Assembly (NCBI GenBank): GCA_900764755.1
Contig: CAAFPE010000102.1
Coordinates: 1 to 64,000 of the forward strand
Source: an uncultured Oscillospiraceae bacterium
GTDB taxonomy: Bacteria; Bacillota; Clostridia; Oscillospirales; Oscillospiraceae
Reading direction: 5' to 3'
DNA length: 64,000 bases
Every line of letters starts with the position of its first letter. Position 1 is the stretch's first letter. Shown in pieces: positions 15,824 to 23,397 of this stretch. The notes under the pieces were generated by a model. It was not told the DNA's origin. It saw nothing but the letters and a program-made list of their open reading frames with translations, and did not search any database. Made by a program: the position numbers and the translations under genes.

Positions 15824-16858
15824 ATGGATGAAACCAGGTTTCGGCTGGTGGTGCAGGAGGTCAAGGCTCTGAAAGGCCCCTGCGCTGCTGTGATGGGCGT
15901 TGTGGAGGGAGGCAGCATCTCGGTGGATGATTATATGTGCCTGAACACCTCCGGCGGAAAGACGATCAAAGCGCGGGTGGAGGGCATCATGGCCGCGTTC
16001 CGTCTGGAACTGCGCACCGCCCAGCCGGGGAAGGCCGTGTGGCTGATGCTCCGGGGCCGCAGAGCAAAGCAGATCCGAAGGGGTGATGTTCTGGAACCGC
16101 CTGCAACTGGGCGGCGCAGGCATTCCACAACCATCGAGGTCCTCACCGTGATCCTCAGCATCCTGCTGATCGCTAATCTGATCAATATTGTGATCAGTCT
16201 GGCTATGGGGTGGAAGGACAATATATCCGCTCTTCTGCGTTACTCCCTGATCCTTGCGGCAATCAAGATCCCCATGTTTTTGGCGGTTACCGGATGGGAT
16301 TTTCTCTCCAGATGGCGATGGAAGAAAAAGCTGAGGCGGGACGATTGGGACACGGATTTTCAGGTGCTGAAATGTACGTCCGAAGCCTATCAGTTTCTCA
16401 TTCTCCCTGCCGCGCTGACGGCGGCTATGGGGGTACTGCTTTATCAGTGGGCTGTTGACAAGCCGCATACGCTGCTGACCTTTTGGCGCAGCGGTGGGTT
16501 GAATAAGTATCTTTGGATACTGAGCGGGATTAACCTCCTGCTCATCGGCTGCTTTCTGCACTCCAGCTGGAGGAAGGTATTTTACTCCCGGAATTTGCTT
16601 CGGGTGGTCAGCTTTGGGATGGCCCGCGACGTCCCGTGGACACAGGTGCGCTCCCTCCACCTCATTCAAGATAAAAGGAGGACCCGAATGATCCTGGAGA
16701 CAGCGGAGAAGAGAATCACCCTCCGCTCTGATACGCTGACCGACGGATGGGGCGATTTTGTGGACTTCGCGCTGACGGCAGCGAGAGAACGCAATATCTC
16801 ATACAAGTTTCAGCAGGTGCAGAGCGCAAAGCGCACGAGGCGCTCCAAACGGGAGTAG
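15824..16858 (+). CDS. membrane protein with N-terminal EF-Tu domain-2-like barrel
   Basis: The 344-residue product begins with a translation-factor-type beta-barrel (about residues 3-92). It reads F-R-L-V-V-Q-E-V, then G-V-V-E-G-G-S-I-S-V-D-D, then K-A-R-V-E-G-I, then A-Q-P-G-K-A-V-W-L-M-L-R-G and I-R-R-G-D-V-L. This follows EF-Tu domain 2 (G-R-V-E-x-G-x-V-x-V-G-D ... G-x2-L-L-L-R-G ... I-x-R-G-x-V-L). It is joined to about four membrane helices (105-128, 135-158, 192-215 and 235-252) and a C-terminal PH-like strand region. There is no GTPase domain. ATG 15824 is chosen for its GAAAGGTGG site. It sits between two pairs of the helical paralogues. Confidence 0.7.
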   Translation: MDETRFRLVVQEVKALKGPCAAVMGVVEGGSISVDDYMCLNTSGGKTIKARVEGIMAAFRLELRTAQPGKAVWLMLRGRRAKQIRRGDVLEPPATGRRRHSTTIEVLTVILSILLIANLINIVISLAMGWKDNISALLRYSLILAAIKIPMFLAVTGWDFLSRWRWKKKLRRDDWDTDFQVLKCTSEAYQFLILPAALTAAMGVLLYQWAVDKPHTLLTFWRSGGLNKYLWILSGINLLLIGCFLHSSWRKVFYSRNLLRVVSFGMARDVPWTQVRSLHLIQDKRRTRMILETAEKRITLRSDTLTDGWGDFVDFALTAARERNISYKFQQVQSAKRTRRSKRE

Positions 16859-16918
16859 AACGGCTTCGAGGCTGCAATGCAGCCTGCCGGATAGGCCAAC
16901 AGAAGGAGGAACCTTAAT

Positions 16919-18001
16919 ATGACAGAGGAACAGCTTACCTTAGACCAGATGCAAAAGGAACTTCGTGAGATGCCGTCCTCTCCCCAGCGTTTAAGGCTCT
17001 GCCAGGAATTTGTGGCTCTGGCCGACCGGGAACAGGCGCGGGCTCAGCAGATCAGCGGCCGGTATGATCTGGCCTGGGCTTATGCTACCGCGGGCGACCC
17101 AGCGAAAGCGCTGCCGGTGTGTGCGGAATTTCTTCAGATGCAGAAGGAGACACCCAACACCAGCGGGAAGCCCCATTGGGAGGCGGTGCTGGCGGTCAAT
17201 ATCGCGTGTCTGGCCTGCGACCTGGCCTGTGATCTGCCCCAGATTCCGTTGGAGCAGTGCGATGCCCTGCTCATGGAATTCCGGCGGCAGGTGCGGACCC
17301 ACGGCATAGGCGAGCGCCTGTGGCAGTCCTATGCGGGGAAGGTGGCGGCCATGACCGGGGACCTGCGGGGGCTGGCGGACCATCTCAGCCGCTTCCAGGC
17401 GGCCCCCCGGGACGACACCTCCGACTGCGAGGTGTGTGAGGCCGGGCTGACGGCGAGATTTATGCTGGCCCTGGGCCGGAAGGACGAGGCCATCAACATC
17501 GCTGTGGAACTGTTGAAGCAGGGCAAGTACTGCGGCGAGGAGCCATGGACACTTCTTGCCATCCTGACGGAGGACGCCCTGAACCGCCGGGACTTGGACG
17601 CCGCCGAGCGCTATGCCACAACCATGCTCATCCAGCCCGTCGAGCGGCCTGCGGACCTGCGCCGGGCGGGCACGCTGCTTCGGATGGAGGCGGCCTTCGG
17701 CGCGGGAGAGGACGGGATCAAACTGCTGACAAAGTGCCTGCCCTGGTCAGAGAACCTCTGGGACCAGCGGCTGCTGTTCTATTTCTATCTGGGGGCGGCG
17801 GATTTCTGCCATGCTCACAGCGCGCAGCACACTGAGATCAAACTCCCTTCGGTTCCCGGCCTCACGGACTGCCCCAAAAACGGCCTGTATGACTGCGCCG
17901 TCCTGGCCCAGTGGTTCTGGGACCAGGCGGAGAAGATCGGTGAACGCTTCGACCGGCGCAATGGTTGTCCCAATTACGGGAAACAGCTGCGGGCGGTGTG
18001 A
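16919..18001 (+). CDS. helical repeat protein, island paralogue 3
   Basis: The 360-residue product keeps the family marks in the same order: G-D-P-A-K-A-L-P-V-C-A-E-F (about 59-71), D-L-P-Q-I-P-L (about 103), D-C-E-V-C-E (about 168-173), L-P-W-S-E-N-L-W-D-Q (about 274-283) and R-F-D-R-R-N-G-C-P-N-Y. It is closer to paralogue 4 than to 1 and 2. The N-terminus matches a short M-P-S-S-P-Q-R-L motif also found in paralogue 4. It starts behind AGAAGGAGGAACC. Duplication appears to have produced two pairs. Confidence 0.7.
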   Translation: MTEEQLTLDQMQKELREMPSSPQRLRLCQEFVALADREQARAQQISGRYDLAWAYATAGDPAKALPVCAEFLQMQKETPNTSGKPHWEAVLAVNIACLACDLACDLPQIPLEQCDALLMEFRRQVRTHGIGERLWQSYAGKVAAMTGDLRGLADHLSRFQAAPRDDTSDCEVCEAGLTARFMLALGRKDEAINIAVELLKQGKYCGEEPWTLLAILTEDALNRRDLDAAERYATTMLIQPVERPADLRRAGTLLRMEAAFGAGEDGIKLLTKCLPWSENLWDQRLLFYFYLGAADFCHAHSAQHTEIKLPSVPGLTDCPKNGLYDCAVLAQWFWDQAEKIGERFDRRNGCPNYGKQLRAV

Positions 18002-18029
18002 AGGAGCTGAGCGGAAAGGAAAAGGTTTC

Positions 18030-18374
18030 ATGTTCGATTTACTAAACAAATTGAGTACCATTCATTTTGCAGAATTAGATGCAGATGAGATCTTAGACAA
18101 AAGAGAGATGGATTCATTTGACAGTGAGTGGGTGCGGGTTTATCAAGCTGTTGAAGATCAGAAGAGAGATCAAAACATTGATGATACCAAAGAGATCCGG
18201 GAAAAAGCATTTATGATCGTTTACCAGCAATCAGGCTGCGGCGAGCTAGCAGAATATATTTCAAATGATTTTGGACTCATTGCGGACAGCAAATTGCTGA
18301 GCTATTCGGATATATGGTTGAATAAACTCATTGCCTGCTATGAAAAAGCGATCATTCCGTGCGGCAAGTTATAA
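18030..18374 (+). CDS. small AT-rich hypothetical, immunity-like
   Basis: The 114-residue acidic helical protein starts at ATG 18030 behind GGAAAGGAAAAGG. The longer open frame to the left overlaps paralogue 3 and is not used. Segments D-E-I-L-D-K-R-E-M and Y-Q-Q-S-G-C-G-E-L-A-E-Y-I-S-N-D-F-G resemble small helical immunity-type proteins, and similar phrases occur in several clostridial islands. No family is named with confidence. Its AT-rich composition differs sharply from the two paralogues that flank it. Confidence 0.6.
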   Translation: MFDLLNKLSTIHFAELDADEILDKREMDSFDSEWVRVYQAVEDQKRDQNIDDTKEIREKAFMIVYQQSGCGELAEYISNDFGLIADSKLLSYSDIWLNKLIACYEKAIIPCGKL

Positions 18375-18442
18375 AAATACACGGAGCAACTTCCTATTTG
18401 TCACAGCGGATATAAATTATAATGAAAACGGAGGAAACAGAT

Positions 18443-19615
18443 ATGGGTTATCAAGACGAAGACGAACTGAGCGAGGAAGGCTTTCTAGAGATGCTGGCGG
18501 ATTACGACAAGCTGGGCAAGCTGAAGGAGCAGTACAGGGAGCTCCCCCATTCGCCCCAGCGGGTGGAGCTCTGCCGGGAGGCCGTGGCTGTGGCGGACCG
18601 GCTGGAGGAGCCAACAGAGCAGATGATCGGCCGCTTTGACCTGGCCTATGCCTACATATTTGGAGACGATCCGGCCAAGGCCCTGCCGGTGTGCGCGGAG
18701 TTTATGCGGCTCCATCAGGAAAATCCCGGCGAGCTGGGCGAGGCTGAGGGAGACGCCGTCATTTCGGTGGCCATGCTGGCCAGTTCCATCGCCCGCCGCC
18801 TGCCCCAGATCCCGTTGGAGCAGTGCAAAACCCTGCTGGCGGAGTTCCGGGATCAGGTCCGGGCCTATGGCCTGGGAGAGCGGCTGTGGCAGTGTCACGC
18901 CGGGGAATTTGCCATGATGACCGGGGATCTGACCGCACTGGAGGAGCATCTGGAGCGATTCCAGGCGGCGGAGCGGGACGATGTATCCGACTGCGCGGTG
19001 TGTGAGACGTGTGCAATGGCGGAATATCTGCTGGCTTTGGACCGCAGAGCGGAGGCCGTCGGCATTGTGGAGGGGCTTCTGCAAAAGAAGGAGTTCTGCG
19101 AGGAGCAGCCCTGGAAGCTCCTGTCCATCCTCACCGATGACGCGCTGGAGCGGAACGATCTCCAGGAGGCGGAGCGTTTTTCTGTCGCCATGGTGATCCA
19201 GCCCATCAAAACTGCCGCGGACCTGCGCCGGGTGGGCACCCTGCTGCGGATGAACGGCTCTTCCGGAGATTGGAAGGACGGGCTGAAGCTTTTGAAAAAG
19301 AGCCTGCCCTGGACAAACAATTTCTGGGATCAGGAACTGCTGTTCTATTTCTATCTGGGGGCAGCCAGCTTCTGCCAGGCTCACAGCCCACGGCACCCGG
19401 AAATCAAGCTGCCCCCTGTGCCTGGCTTTGCCGACTGCCCGGCAGACGGCGTATATGACTGCGCCGCCCTGGCCCGGTGGTTCTGGAAGCGGGCGGAGGA
19501 GATCGGCGGGCGGTTTGACCGCCGCAACGGCTGCCCCAATTACCGGGAGCGGCTCAAGCGGCTGCTGAATCATTCTCTCAAAAAAGAGGAGTGGGATATG
19601 GGAGTGAGGGAATAG
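18443..19615 (+). CDS. helical repeat protein, island paralogue 4
   Basis: The 390-residue product has an acidic N-terminal extension (E-D-E-L-S-E-E-G-F) and then the same marks as paralogue 3: D-D-P-A-K-A-L-P-V-C-A-E-F, R-L-P-Q-I-P-L, D-C-A-V-C-E, L-P-W-T-N-N-F-W-D-Q and R-F-D-R-R-N-G-C-P-N-Y. ATG 18443 is chosen because GGAGG lies 8 nt upstream; an in-frame ATG at 18422 lacks a site. It closes the island. The last 15 residues are charged and probably disordered. Confidence 0.7.
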   Translation: MGYQDEDELSEEGFLEMLADYDKLGKLKEQYRELPHSPQRVELCREAVAVADRLEEPTEQMIGRFDLAYAYIFGDDPAKALPVCAEFMRLHQENPGELGEAEGDAVISVAMLASSIARRLPQIPLEQCKTLLAEFRDQVRAYGLGERLWQCHAGEFAMMTGDLTALEEHLERFQAAERDDVSDCAVCETCAMAEYLLALDRRAEAVGIVEGLLQKKEFCEEQPWKLLSILTDDALERNDLQEAERFSVAMVIQPIKTAADLRRVGTLLRMNGSSGDWKDGLKLLKKSLPWTNNFWDQELLFYFYLGAASFCQAHSPRHPEIKLPPVPGFADCPADGVYDCAALARWFWKRAEEIGGRFDRRNGCPNYRERLKRLLNHSLKKEEWDMGVRE

Positions 19616-20073
19616 ACTCCGTAAGAAGCCGGCAGTCAGCTGGTAATGGAGGCGTCCTAAACGGCAGCCGCCGGGGACTTCTCAATGCTATCCTCTGCCT
19701 TCTTGGCGGACTTCTTCAGATTTATGAGATTTCCTCTATGCTGCCGCGCACCAAATCCTTAAGCTGACCCTTGGGGACTTCCTCATTTCGCGGTACAATC
19801 TTTTCGGATATGGTTTGCTGTCTCCTTTCGAATGGTGTGTCGCGGCTCCATTCTATCAGAGAGCTGCAAACCATGTCTTTTCATTTGTGAAACTCTATGA
19901 CGACCTCAGCACGCCGTCCTTCGCCGGGTTTCTTGGATCGTCCCTGCAAGGGTAAATTAAATCGTGTGATATACAGACCGGGCCCACAGCCCCAGGGTCG
20001 TTCCCATCCCATTGGGATCTGACAGGGGCTTTTGAAACGCCGTAGGGGCGGGGCCGCACCCCCAGCGCAGAAG
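19616..20073. other. intergenic region with a small transposase-like remnant
   Basis: There is no intact gene. On the minus strand, 19811-19722 reads S-E-K-I-V-P-R-N-E-E-V-P-K-G-Q-L-K-D-L-V then R-G-S-I-E-E. This resembles the N-terminus of IS256/mutator-type transposases. An AAAGGAGA site precedes a degenerate ATA in place of ATG, and a stop codon follows within 30 codons. The rest is GC-rich spacer with short inverted repeats and no further signal. The remnant marks the boundary between the accessory island and the conserved block. Confidence 0.4.
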
Positions 20074-20107
20074 AAAAAACCGGCCGCCTGATGGCGGCCG
20101 GTTTTTT
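20074..20107. terminator. bidirectional terminator downstream of asnA
   Basis: AAAAAACCGGCCGCC and its perfect complement flank a 4-nt loop, giving T runs on both strands. On the minus strand it ends asnA transcription; on the + strand it could stop read-through from the island. Confidence 0.85.
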
Positions 20108-20124
20108 GACCGGAGGAACAGAGA

Positions 20125-21138
20125 TCAGAGGAGCATGACCCCGGCGGCGTCGCAGGCGGTGAGGGAGCTGTCATCCCAGAGGGACACCTGCACCTCGCCG
20201 ATGTGGGACTTGCCCAGAAGCAGCATGGAGACCCGGGACTGGCCGATGCCGCCGCCCATGGTTAGGGGCAGCTGGCCCTCCAGGAGCATCTTATGGAAGG
20301 GGAGTTCCCGGCGGTCGTCACAGCCGGCCAGGGTGAGCTGGCGGTCCAGGGACTCGGGGCTGACGCGGATCCCCATGGAGGAGAGCTCTACTGCGTGGCC
20401 GTTGACGCTGTCCCAGCAGAGCAGGTCGCCGTTGAGGCTCCAGTCGTCATAGTCGGGGGCACGGCCGTCATGGGGCTTGCCGGAGCGCAGCTTGCCGCCG
20501 ATGCCGATGAGGAAGGTGGCAGGATGCTCCCGGACAAAGGCGTTCTCCCGCTCCTTGGCGGTGAAGTCGGGATACAGATCCTCCAGCTCCTGAGAGGTGA
20601 CGAAGGTCACCTCACTGGGCAGTTCCGGCAAAACGGACAGCTGGGGGAACACGGAGCGCAGGAAGGCCTGGGTGTCCCGCAGTGCACCCACGATAGACCG
20701 GACGGTGTCCTTCAGATAGTCCAGGTTGCGGTCCTCAGCAGTGATGATCTTCTCCCAGTCCCACTGGTCTACATAGGCTGAGTGGAGGTTGTCCAGATCC
20801 TCGTCCCGGCGGATGGCGTTCATATCGGTGTACAGGCCCTCGCCGGGGTGGAACTGATAGCGCTTCAGGGCCAGGCGCTTCCACTTGGCCAGGGAGTGGA
20901 CCACCACGGCGGTGTCGGACACGCCGCGGATGTCAAAGGCGACGGGGCGCTCCACACCGTTCAGGTCGTCGTTCAGGCCGGAGGACTTGGCCACGAACAG
21001 GGGGGCGGAGACCCGGTGGAGACGGAGGGCGCCGCTGAGGCGGTCCTCAAACAGGCGGTGGAGCAGGCCGATGGCCTTTTGCGTCTCATAAATATTGAGC
21101 AGGGGGGTGTACCCCTGAGGGATGCGGGAATGGTCCAT
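20125..21138 (-). CDS. asnA: aspartate-ammonia ligase (class I asparagine synthetase)
   Basis: This enzyme makes L-asparagine from aspartate, ammonia and ATP (forming AMP and PPi) in the cytosol. The 337-residue length matches AsnA (about 330). Diagnostic stretches include the N-terminal Y-x-P-x-L-x-I-Y-E-T-Q-K-A-I, S-G-L-N-D-D-L-N-G-V-E-R-P-V and V-V-H-S-L-A-K-W-K-R. Also present are G-L-Y-T-D-M-N-A-I-R-R-D, H-S-A-Y-V-D-Q-W-D-W-E and the C-terminal L-P-L-T-M-G-G-G-I-G-Q-S-R. These belong to the class II tRNA-synthetase-like fold. The ATG at 21138 follows AAAGGAG. It has its own promoter at 21229-21257 and a terminator directly downstream. No T-box is visible in its leader. Confidence 0.97.
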   Translation of the reverse strand: MDHSRIPQGYTPLLNIYETQKAIGLLHRLFEDRLSGALRLHRVSAPLFVAKSSGLNDDLNGVERPVAFDIRGVSDTAVVVHSLAKWKRLALKRYQFHPGEGLYTDMNAIRRDEDLDNLHSAYVDQWDWEKIITAEDRNLDYLKDTVRSIVGALRDTQAFLRSVFPQLSVLPELPSEVTFVTSQELEDLYPDFTAKERENAFVREHPATFLIGIGGKLRSGKPHDGRAPDYDDWSLNGDLLCWDSVNGHAVELSSMGIRVSPESLDRQLTLAGCDDRRELPFHKMLLEGQLPLTMGGGIGQSRVSMLLLGKSHIGEVQVSLWDDSSLTACDAAGVMLL

Positions 21139-21228
21139 AACAGAATACTCCTTTTCTTGTGAGCTTGGAACATCCGGGCGGATGGCCCATATTGAATATT
21201 AAAAGCAGGAATTGCAGTTACGGAGGGT

Positions 21229-21257
21229 ATTATACTGAATTTTTCGGAAAAAGGCAA
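21229..21257 (-). promoter_or_regulatory. sigma-A promoter for asnA
   Basis: On the minus strand, TTGCCT (-35) is separated by 17 nt from a perfect TATAAT (-10). The -10 lies about 90 nt upstream of the asnA start codon. Confidence 0.75.
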
Positions 21258-21285
21258 CGGACAGACGGGAATTTCCCGGGAGGTC

Positions 21286-21314
21286 TTGCGGATTTTGGCA
21301 CTGTGTGCTAAAAT
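21286..21314 (+). promoter_or_regulatory. sigma-A promoter for the leader ORF and RNHCP gene
   Basis: TTGCGG, a 17-nt spacer and TAAAAT form a plausible housekeeping promoter. It is divergent from the asnA promoter 29 nt away. The predicted start site is near 21321, about 55 nt before the 11-codon leader ORF. Confidence 0.6.
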
Positions 21315-21376
21315 TCACCTGCCGCGGACCCGCGCGGACGAAAAATATGGAAAGAATGATCAGAAGGAGAATCGCT

Positions 21377-21412
21377 ATGCTGCGTCATTTTGATTCGGTG
21401 TCTGTGCGCTGA
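21377..21412 (+). CDS. 11-codon leader peptide upstream of RNHCP gene
   Basis: ATG at 21377 opens the peptide M-L-R-H-F-D-S-V-S-V-R followed by TGA. A near-perfect AGAAGGAGA ribosome site lies 7 nt upstream. The stop codon is immediately followed by a stem-loop (21413-21450), and the RNHCP gene starts 71 nt later behind a second strong site. A short, well-translated ORF followed by a hairpin is the hallmark of attenuation or ribosome-stalling control. I know of no leader with this sequence. Function is inferred from arrangement only. Confidence 0.55.
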   Translation: MLRHFDSVSVR

Positions 21413-21450
21413 CCGGGAGGCCTGCGCAGTGACAGACGCGGAACCTCCCG
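21413..21450 (+). promoter_or_regulatory. stem-loop directly after the leader ORF
   Basis: CGGGAGG (21414-21420) pairs with CCTCCCG (21444-21450). The loop of about 23 nt contains complementary GCGC/CGCG bits that could form an inner or alternative stem. No T run follows, so it is more likely a regulatory or processing structure than a simple terminator. Confidence 0.5.
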
Positions 21451-21483
21451 AAAGACGAACAGACTTTTAGGAGGAGTAATCCC

Positions 21484-21918
21484 ATGAACCGGGAAAATAA
21501 GAGAAAATCGTTTGAAAAAGGATACTACAAAACCCATCCCTGCCGGGACGCCTTCACCTGCCGCGTGTGCGGACGGCTGGTGGTCCCGGAGGCCGCCGGC
21601 AGCGATCACCGCAACCATTGTCCCAACTGCCTGTCCAGCCTCCATGTGGATGAGGAGCCGGGCGACCGCGCCTCCGACTGCGGGGGCGTCATGGAGCCCA
21701 TCGGCGTGTGGGTGCGCCGGGGCGGTGAGTGGGCCGTCATACATCGGTGCCGCCGGTGCGGCAAGCTTAGTTCCAACCGGACCGCGGCGGATGACAACCC
21801 TATGAAGCTGATGTCGGTGGCCCTCCGGCCGCTGGCTCAGCCGCCCTTCCCTCTGGAGCATATCCAGCGGCTTGCTGACCTGATGGGCGGAAGCGGCAGT
21901 ATGGGCGGAGCGGATTGA
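21484..21918 (+). CDS. RNHCP domain-containing zinc-binding protein
   Basis: The 144-residue product matches the RNHCP domain family: H-P-C-R-D-A-F-T-C-R-V-C-G (about 17-29), then R-N-H-C-P-N-C-L (about 44-51) that gives the family its name, then C-G-G-V-M-E-P-I and H-R-C-R-R-C-G-K. There are enough Cys pairs for two zinc sites. The biochemical role of the family is not established; a nucleic-acid-binding role is often assumed. The ATG follows AGGAGGAG. It lies behind a leader ORF and hairpin and has a terminator just downstream, so it is a single-gene unit. Confidence 0.85.
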   Translation: MNRENKRKSFEKGYYKTHPCRDAFTCRVCGRLVVPEAAGSDHRNHCPNCLSSLHVDEEPGDRASDCGGVMEPIGVWVRRGGEWAVIHRCRRCGKLSSNRTAADDNPMKLMSVALRPLAQPPFPLEHIQRLADLMGGSGSMGGAD

Positions 21919-21931
21919 ACCTTTTTCCTCT

Positions 21932-21968
21932 GGGCGCGCCTGTGGATGATATAGGCGCGCCCCTCTGT
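21932..21968 (+). terminator. terminator after the RNHCP gene
   Basis: The 9-bp stem GGGCGCGCC and its complement, with a 13-nt loop, are followed by CTCTGTTT. The stem is strong but the T tract is weak. Confidence 0.6.
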
Positions 21969-22006
21969 TTGAGAGGGAGATGCGGCAAAAATTGAACGCC
22001 ATACAC

Positions 22007-22035
22007 TTGCCAAGATGGGGCAAGTCTTTTATAAT
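22007..22035 (+). promoter_or_regulatory. sigma-A promoter for exonuclease III gene
   Basis: TTGCCA, a 17-nt spacer and a perfect TATAAT precede the start codon at 22069 by about 33 nt. Confidence 0.75.
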
Positions 22036-22068
22036 AAACTATCATTCTGCGGACTGGAGAAAAAACCT

Positions 22069-22827
22069 ATGAAATTCATATCTTGGAATGTGAATGGCCT
22101 GCGGGCCTGCTTGAAGAAGGGGTTTTTGGAGTTTTATCAGCGGGAGCGCCCCGATTTCTGCTGCCTCCAGGAGACCAAAATGGAACAGGGGCAGGCGGAT
22201 GTGGAGCTGGGCGAGGGGGTCCTGGAGTATTGGAACTCTGCGGAGAAGAAGGGATACTCCGGTACTGCGGTGTTCACCCCTCATACCCCCATTGCCGCGG
22301 CCTATGGTATGGATCTGGACAAGCACGACCACGAGGGGCGGCTCATCACCCTGGAGTATGAGTCCTTTTACCTGGTCTGCTGCTACACCCCAAATTCCCA
22401 GGATGGGCTGAAGCGTCTGGACTACCGTATGGAGTGGGAGGATGACCTGCGGGAATACCTCATGTCCCTGGACCGGAGCAAACCGGTGATCTACTGCGGC
22501 GATCTGAACGTGGCCCACCACGAGATCGACCTGAAAAATCCAAAGACCAACCGGAACAATGCCGGCTTCAGCGACCAGGAGCGGGAAAAAATGACCGCTC
22601 TGCTTTCCTCCGGGTTTACTGATTCCTTCCGCTATCTCTACCCGGACGTCACGGGAGCCTACTCCTGGTGGTCCTACCGGTTCAACGCACGGAAGAACAA
22701 TGCGGGGTGGCGCATTGACTACTTCATTGTCTCGGACCGGCTGCGGGAGAAGATCCGGCGGGCGGAGATCCTTACAACGGTAGAGGGCAGCGACCATTGC
22801 CCTGTTCTGCTGGAACTGGACATCTGA
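22069..22827 (+). CDS. xth: exodeoxyribonuclease III / AP endonuclease
   Basis: This enzyme cleaves DNA at abasic sites and degrades duplex DNA 3' to 5' in base excision repair. The 252-residue product has the full endonuclease/exonuclease/phosphatase-fold set. It has S-W-N-V-N-G-L-R-A at the N-terminus and L-Q-E-T-K with the metal-binding Glu near residue 34. Y-T-P-N-S is followed by C-G-D-L-N-V-A-H with the catalytic Asp and Asn, then W-S-Y-R and G-W-R-I-D-Y-F. The C-terminal G-S-D-H-C-P-V contains the catalytic His. The length equals that of Bacillus ExoA. ATG 22069 follows GGAGAAAA. It has its own promoter. Confidence 0.95.
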   Translation: MKFISWNVNGLRACLKKGFLEFYQRERPDFCCLQETKMEQGQADVELGEGVLEYWNSAEKKGYSGTAVFTPHTPIAAAYGMDLDKHDHEGRLITLEYESFYLVCCYTPNSQDGLKRLDYRMEWEDDLREYLMSLDRSKPVIYCGDLNVAHHEIDLKNPKTNRNNAGFSDQEREKMTALLSSGFTDSFRYLYPDVTGAYSWWSYRFNARKNNAGWRIDYFIVSDRLREKIRRAEILTTVEGSDHCPVLLELDI

Positions 22828-22890
22828 GCCCACTGGGGACCCCATGTGAGCCCAGACGGCGGGACGGGAAAGAAAAAGGAGGCTTTGTTC

Positions 22891-23364
22891 ATGCGTAGAG
22901 CGGACAAGGGAGTCAAGGATCTGGAACAGCTGGAGGAGATCCTGCGGGCGTGCACCGCAGTGCGGATCGGAGCCCAGGATGAACAGGGGATGTTCATTGT
23001 TCCCATGAACTACGGCTACGCCCTGGAGGGGGAGGAACTGACCCTGTTCGTCCACTCCGCGCCGGAGGGGCGGAAGGTGTCCGCCTTCCGGTCGGGCGGG
23101 GAGGCGGCCTTTGAGATGGACTGCGGCCATGCTCTGCGCCCTGCGGCCACCGCCTGCAGACACAGCTTTACCTACCGCAGCATCATGGGCAGCGGGACCA
23201 TCCGGGAACTCACAGACCTGGAGAAGAAGCGGACGGCCCTCAACGCCATCATGGTCCACATGACCGGACGGGAGTGGGAACTGCCGGCGGAGCAGGTGGA
23301 CCGGACCGCTGTGTTTGCCCTCCGGGCGGCAGAGTGGACCGGAAAGAGCAATCAGGACGGCTGA
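22891..23364 (+). CDS. pyridoxamine 5'-phosphate oxidase-family protein (NimA-like)
   Basis: The 157-residue product has the split-barrel flavin fold of NimA-type proteins. The pattern is L-R-A-C-T-A-V-R-I-G, then Y-V/I-V-P-M-N-Y-G-Y, then L-F-V-H-S-A-P-E-G-R-K, and Y-R-S-I-M-G-S-G in the C-terminal half. NimA relatives bind FMN or heme and some reduce 5-nitroimidazoles. For most clostridial members the substrate is unknown. ATG 22891 is chosen because AAAAGGAGG lies 8 nt upstream. It probably shares a transcript with the next gene, 33 bp downstream. Confidence 0.85.
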   Translation: MRRADKGVKDLEQLEEILRACTAVRIGAQDEQGMFIVPMNYGYALEGEELTLFVHSAPEGRKVSAFRSGGEAAFEMDCGHALRPAATACRHSFTYRSIMGSGTIRELTDLEKKRTALNAIMVHMTGREWELPAEQVDRTAVFALRAAEWTGKSNQDG

Positions 23365-23397
23365 TGAGGGCCGGACATTCAGAGAGGAGAGAGAGAA

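Noticed and set aside
21139..21380. T-box or other riboswitch upstream of asnA
   Set aside because: No T-box GGTGG-type antiterminator sequence or specifier stem could be found; only an ordinary promoter is present.
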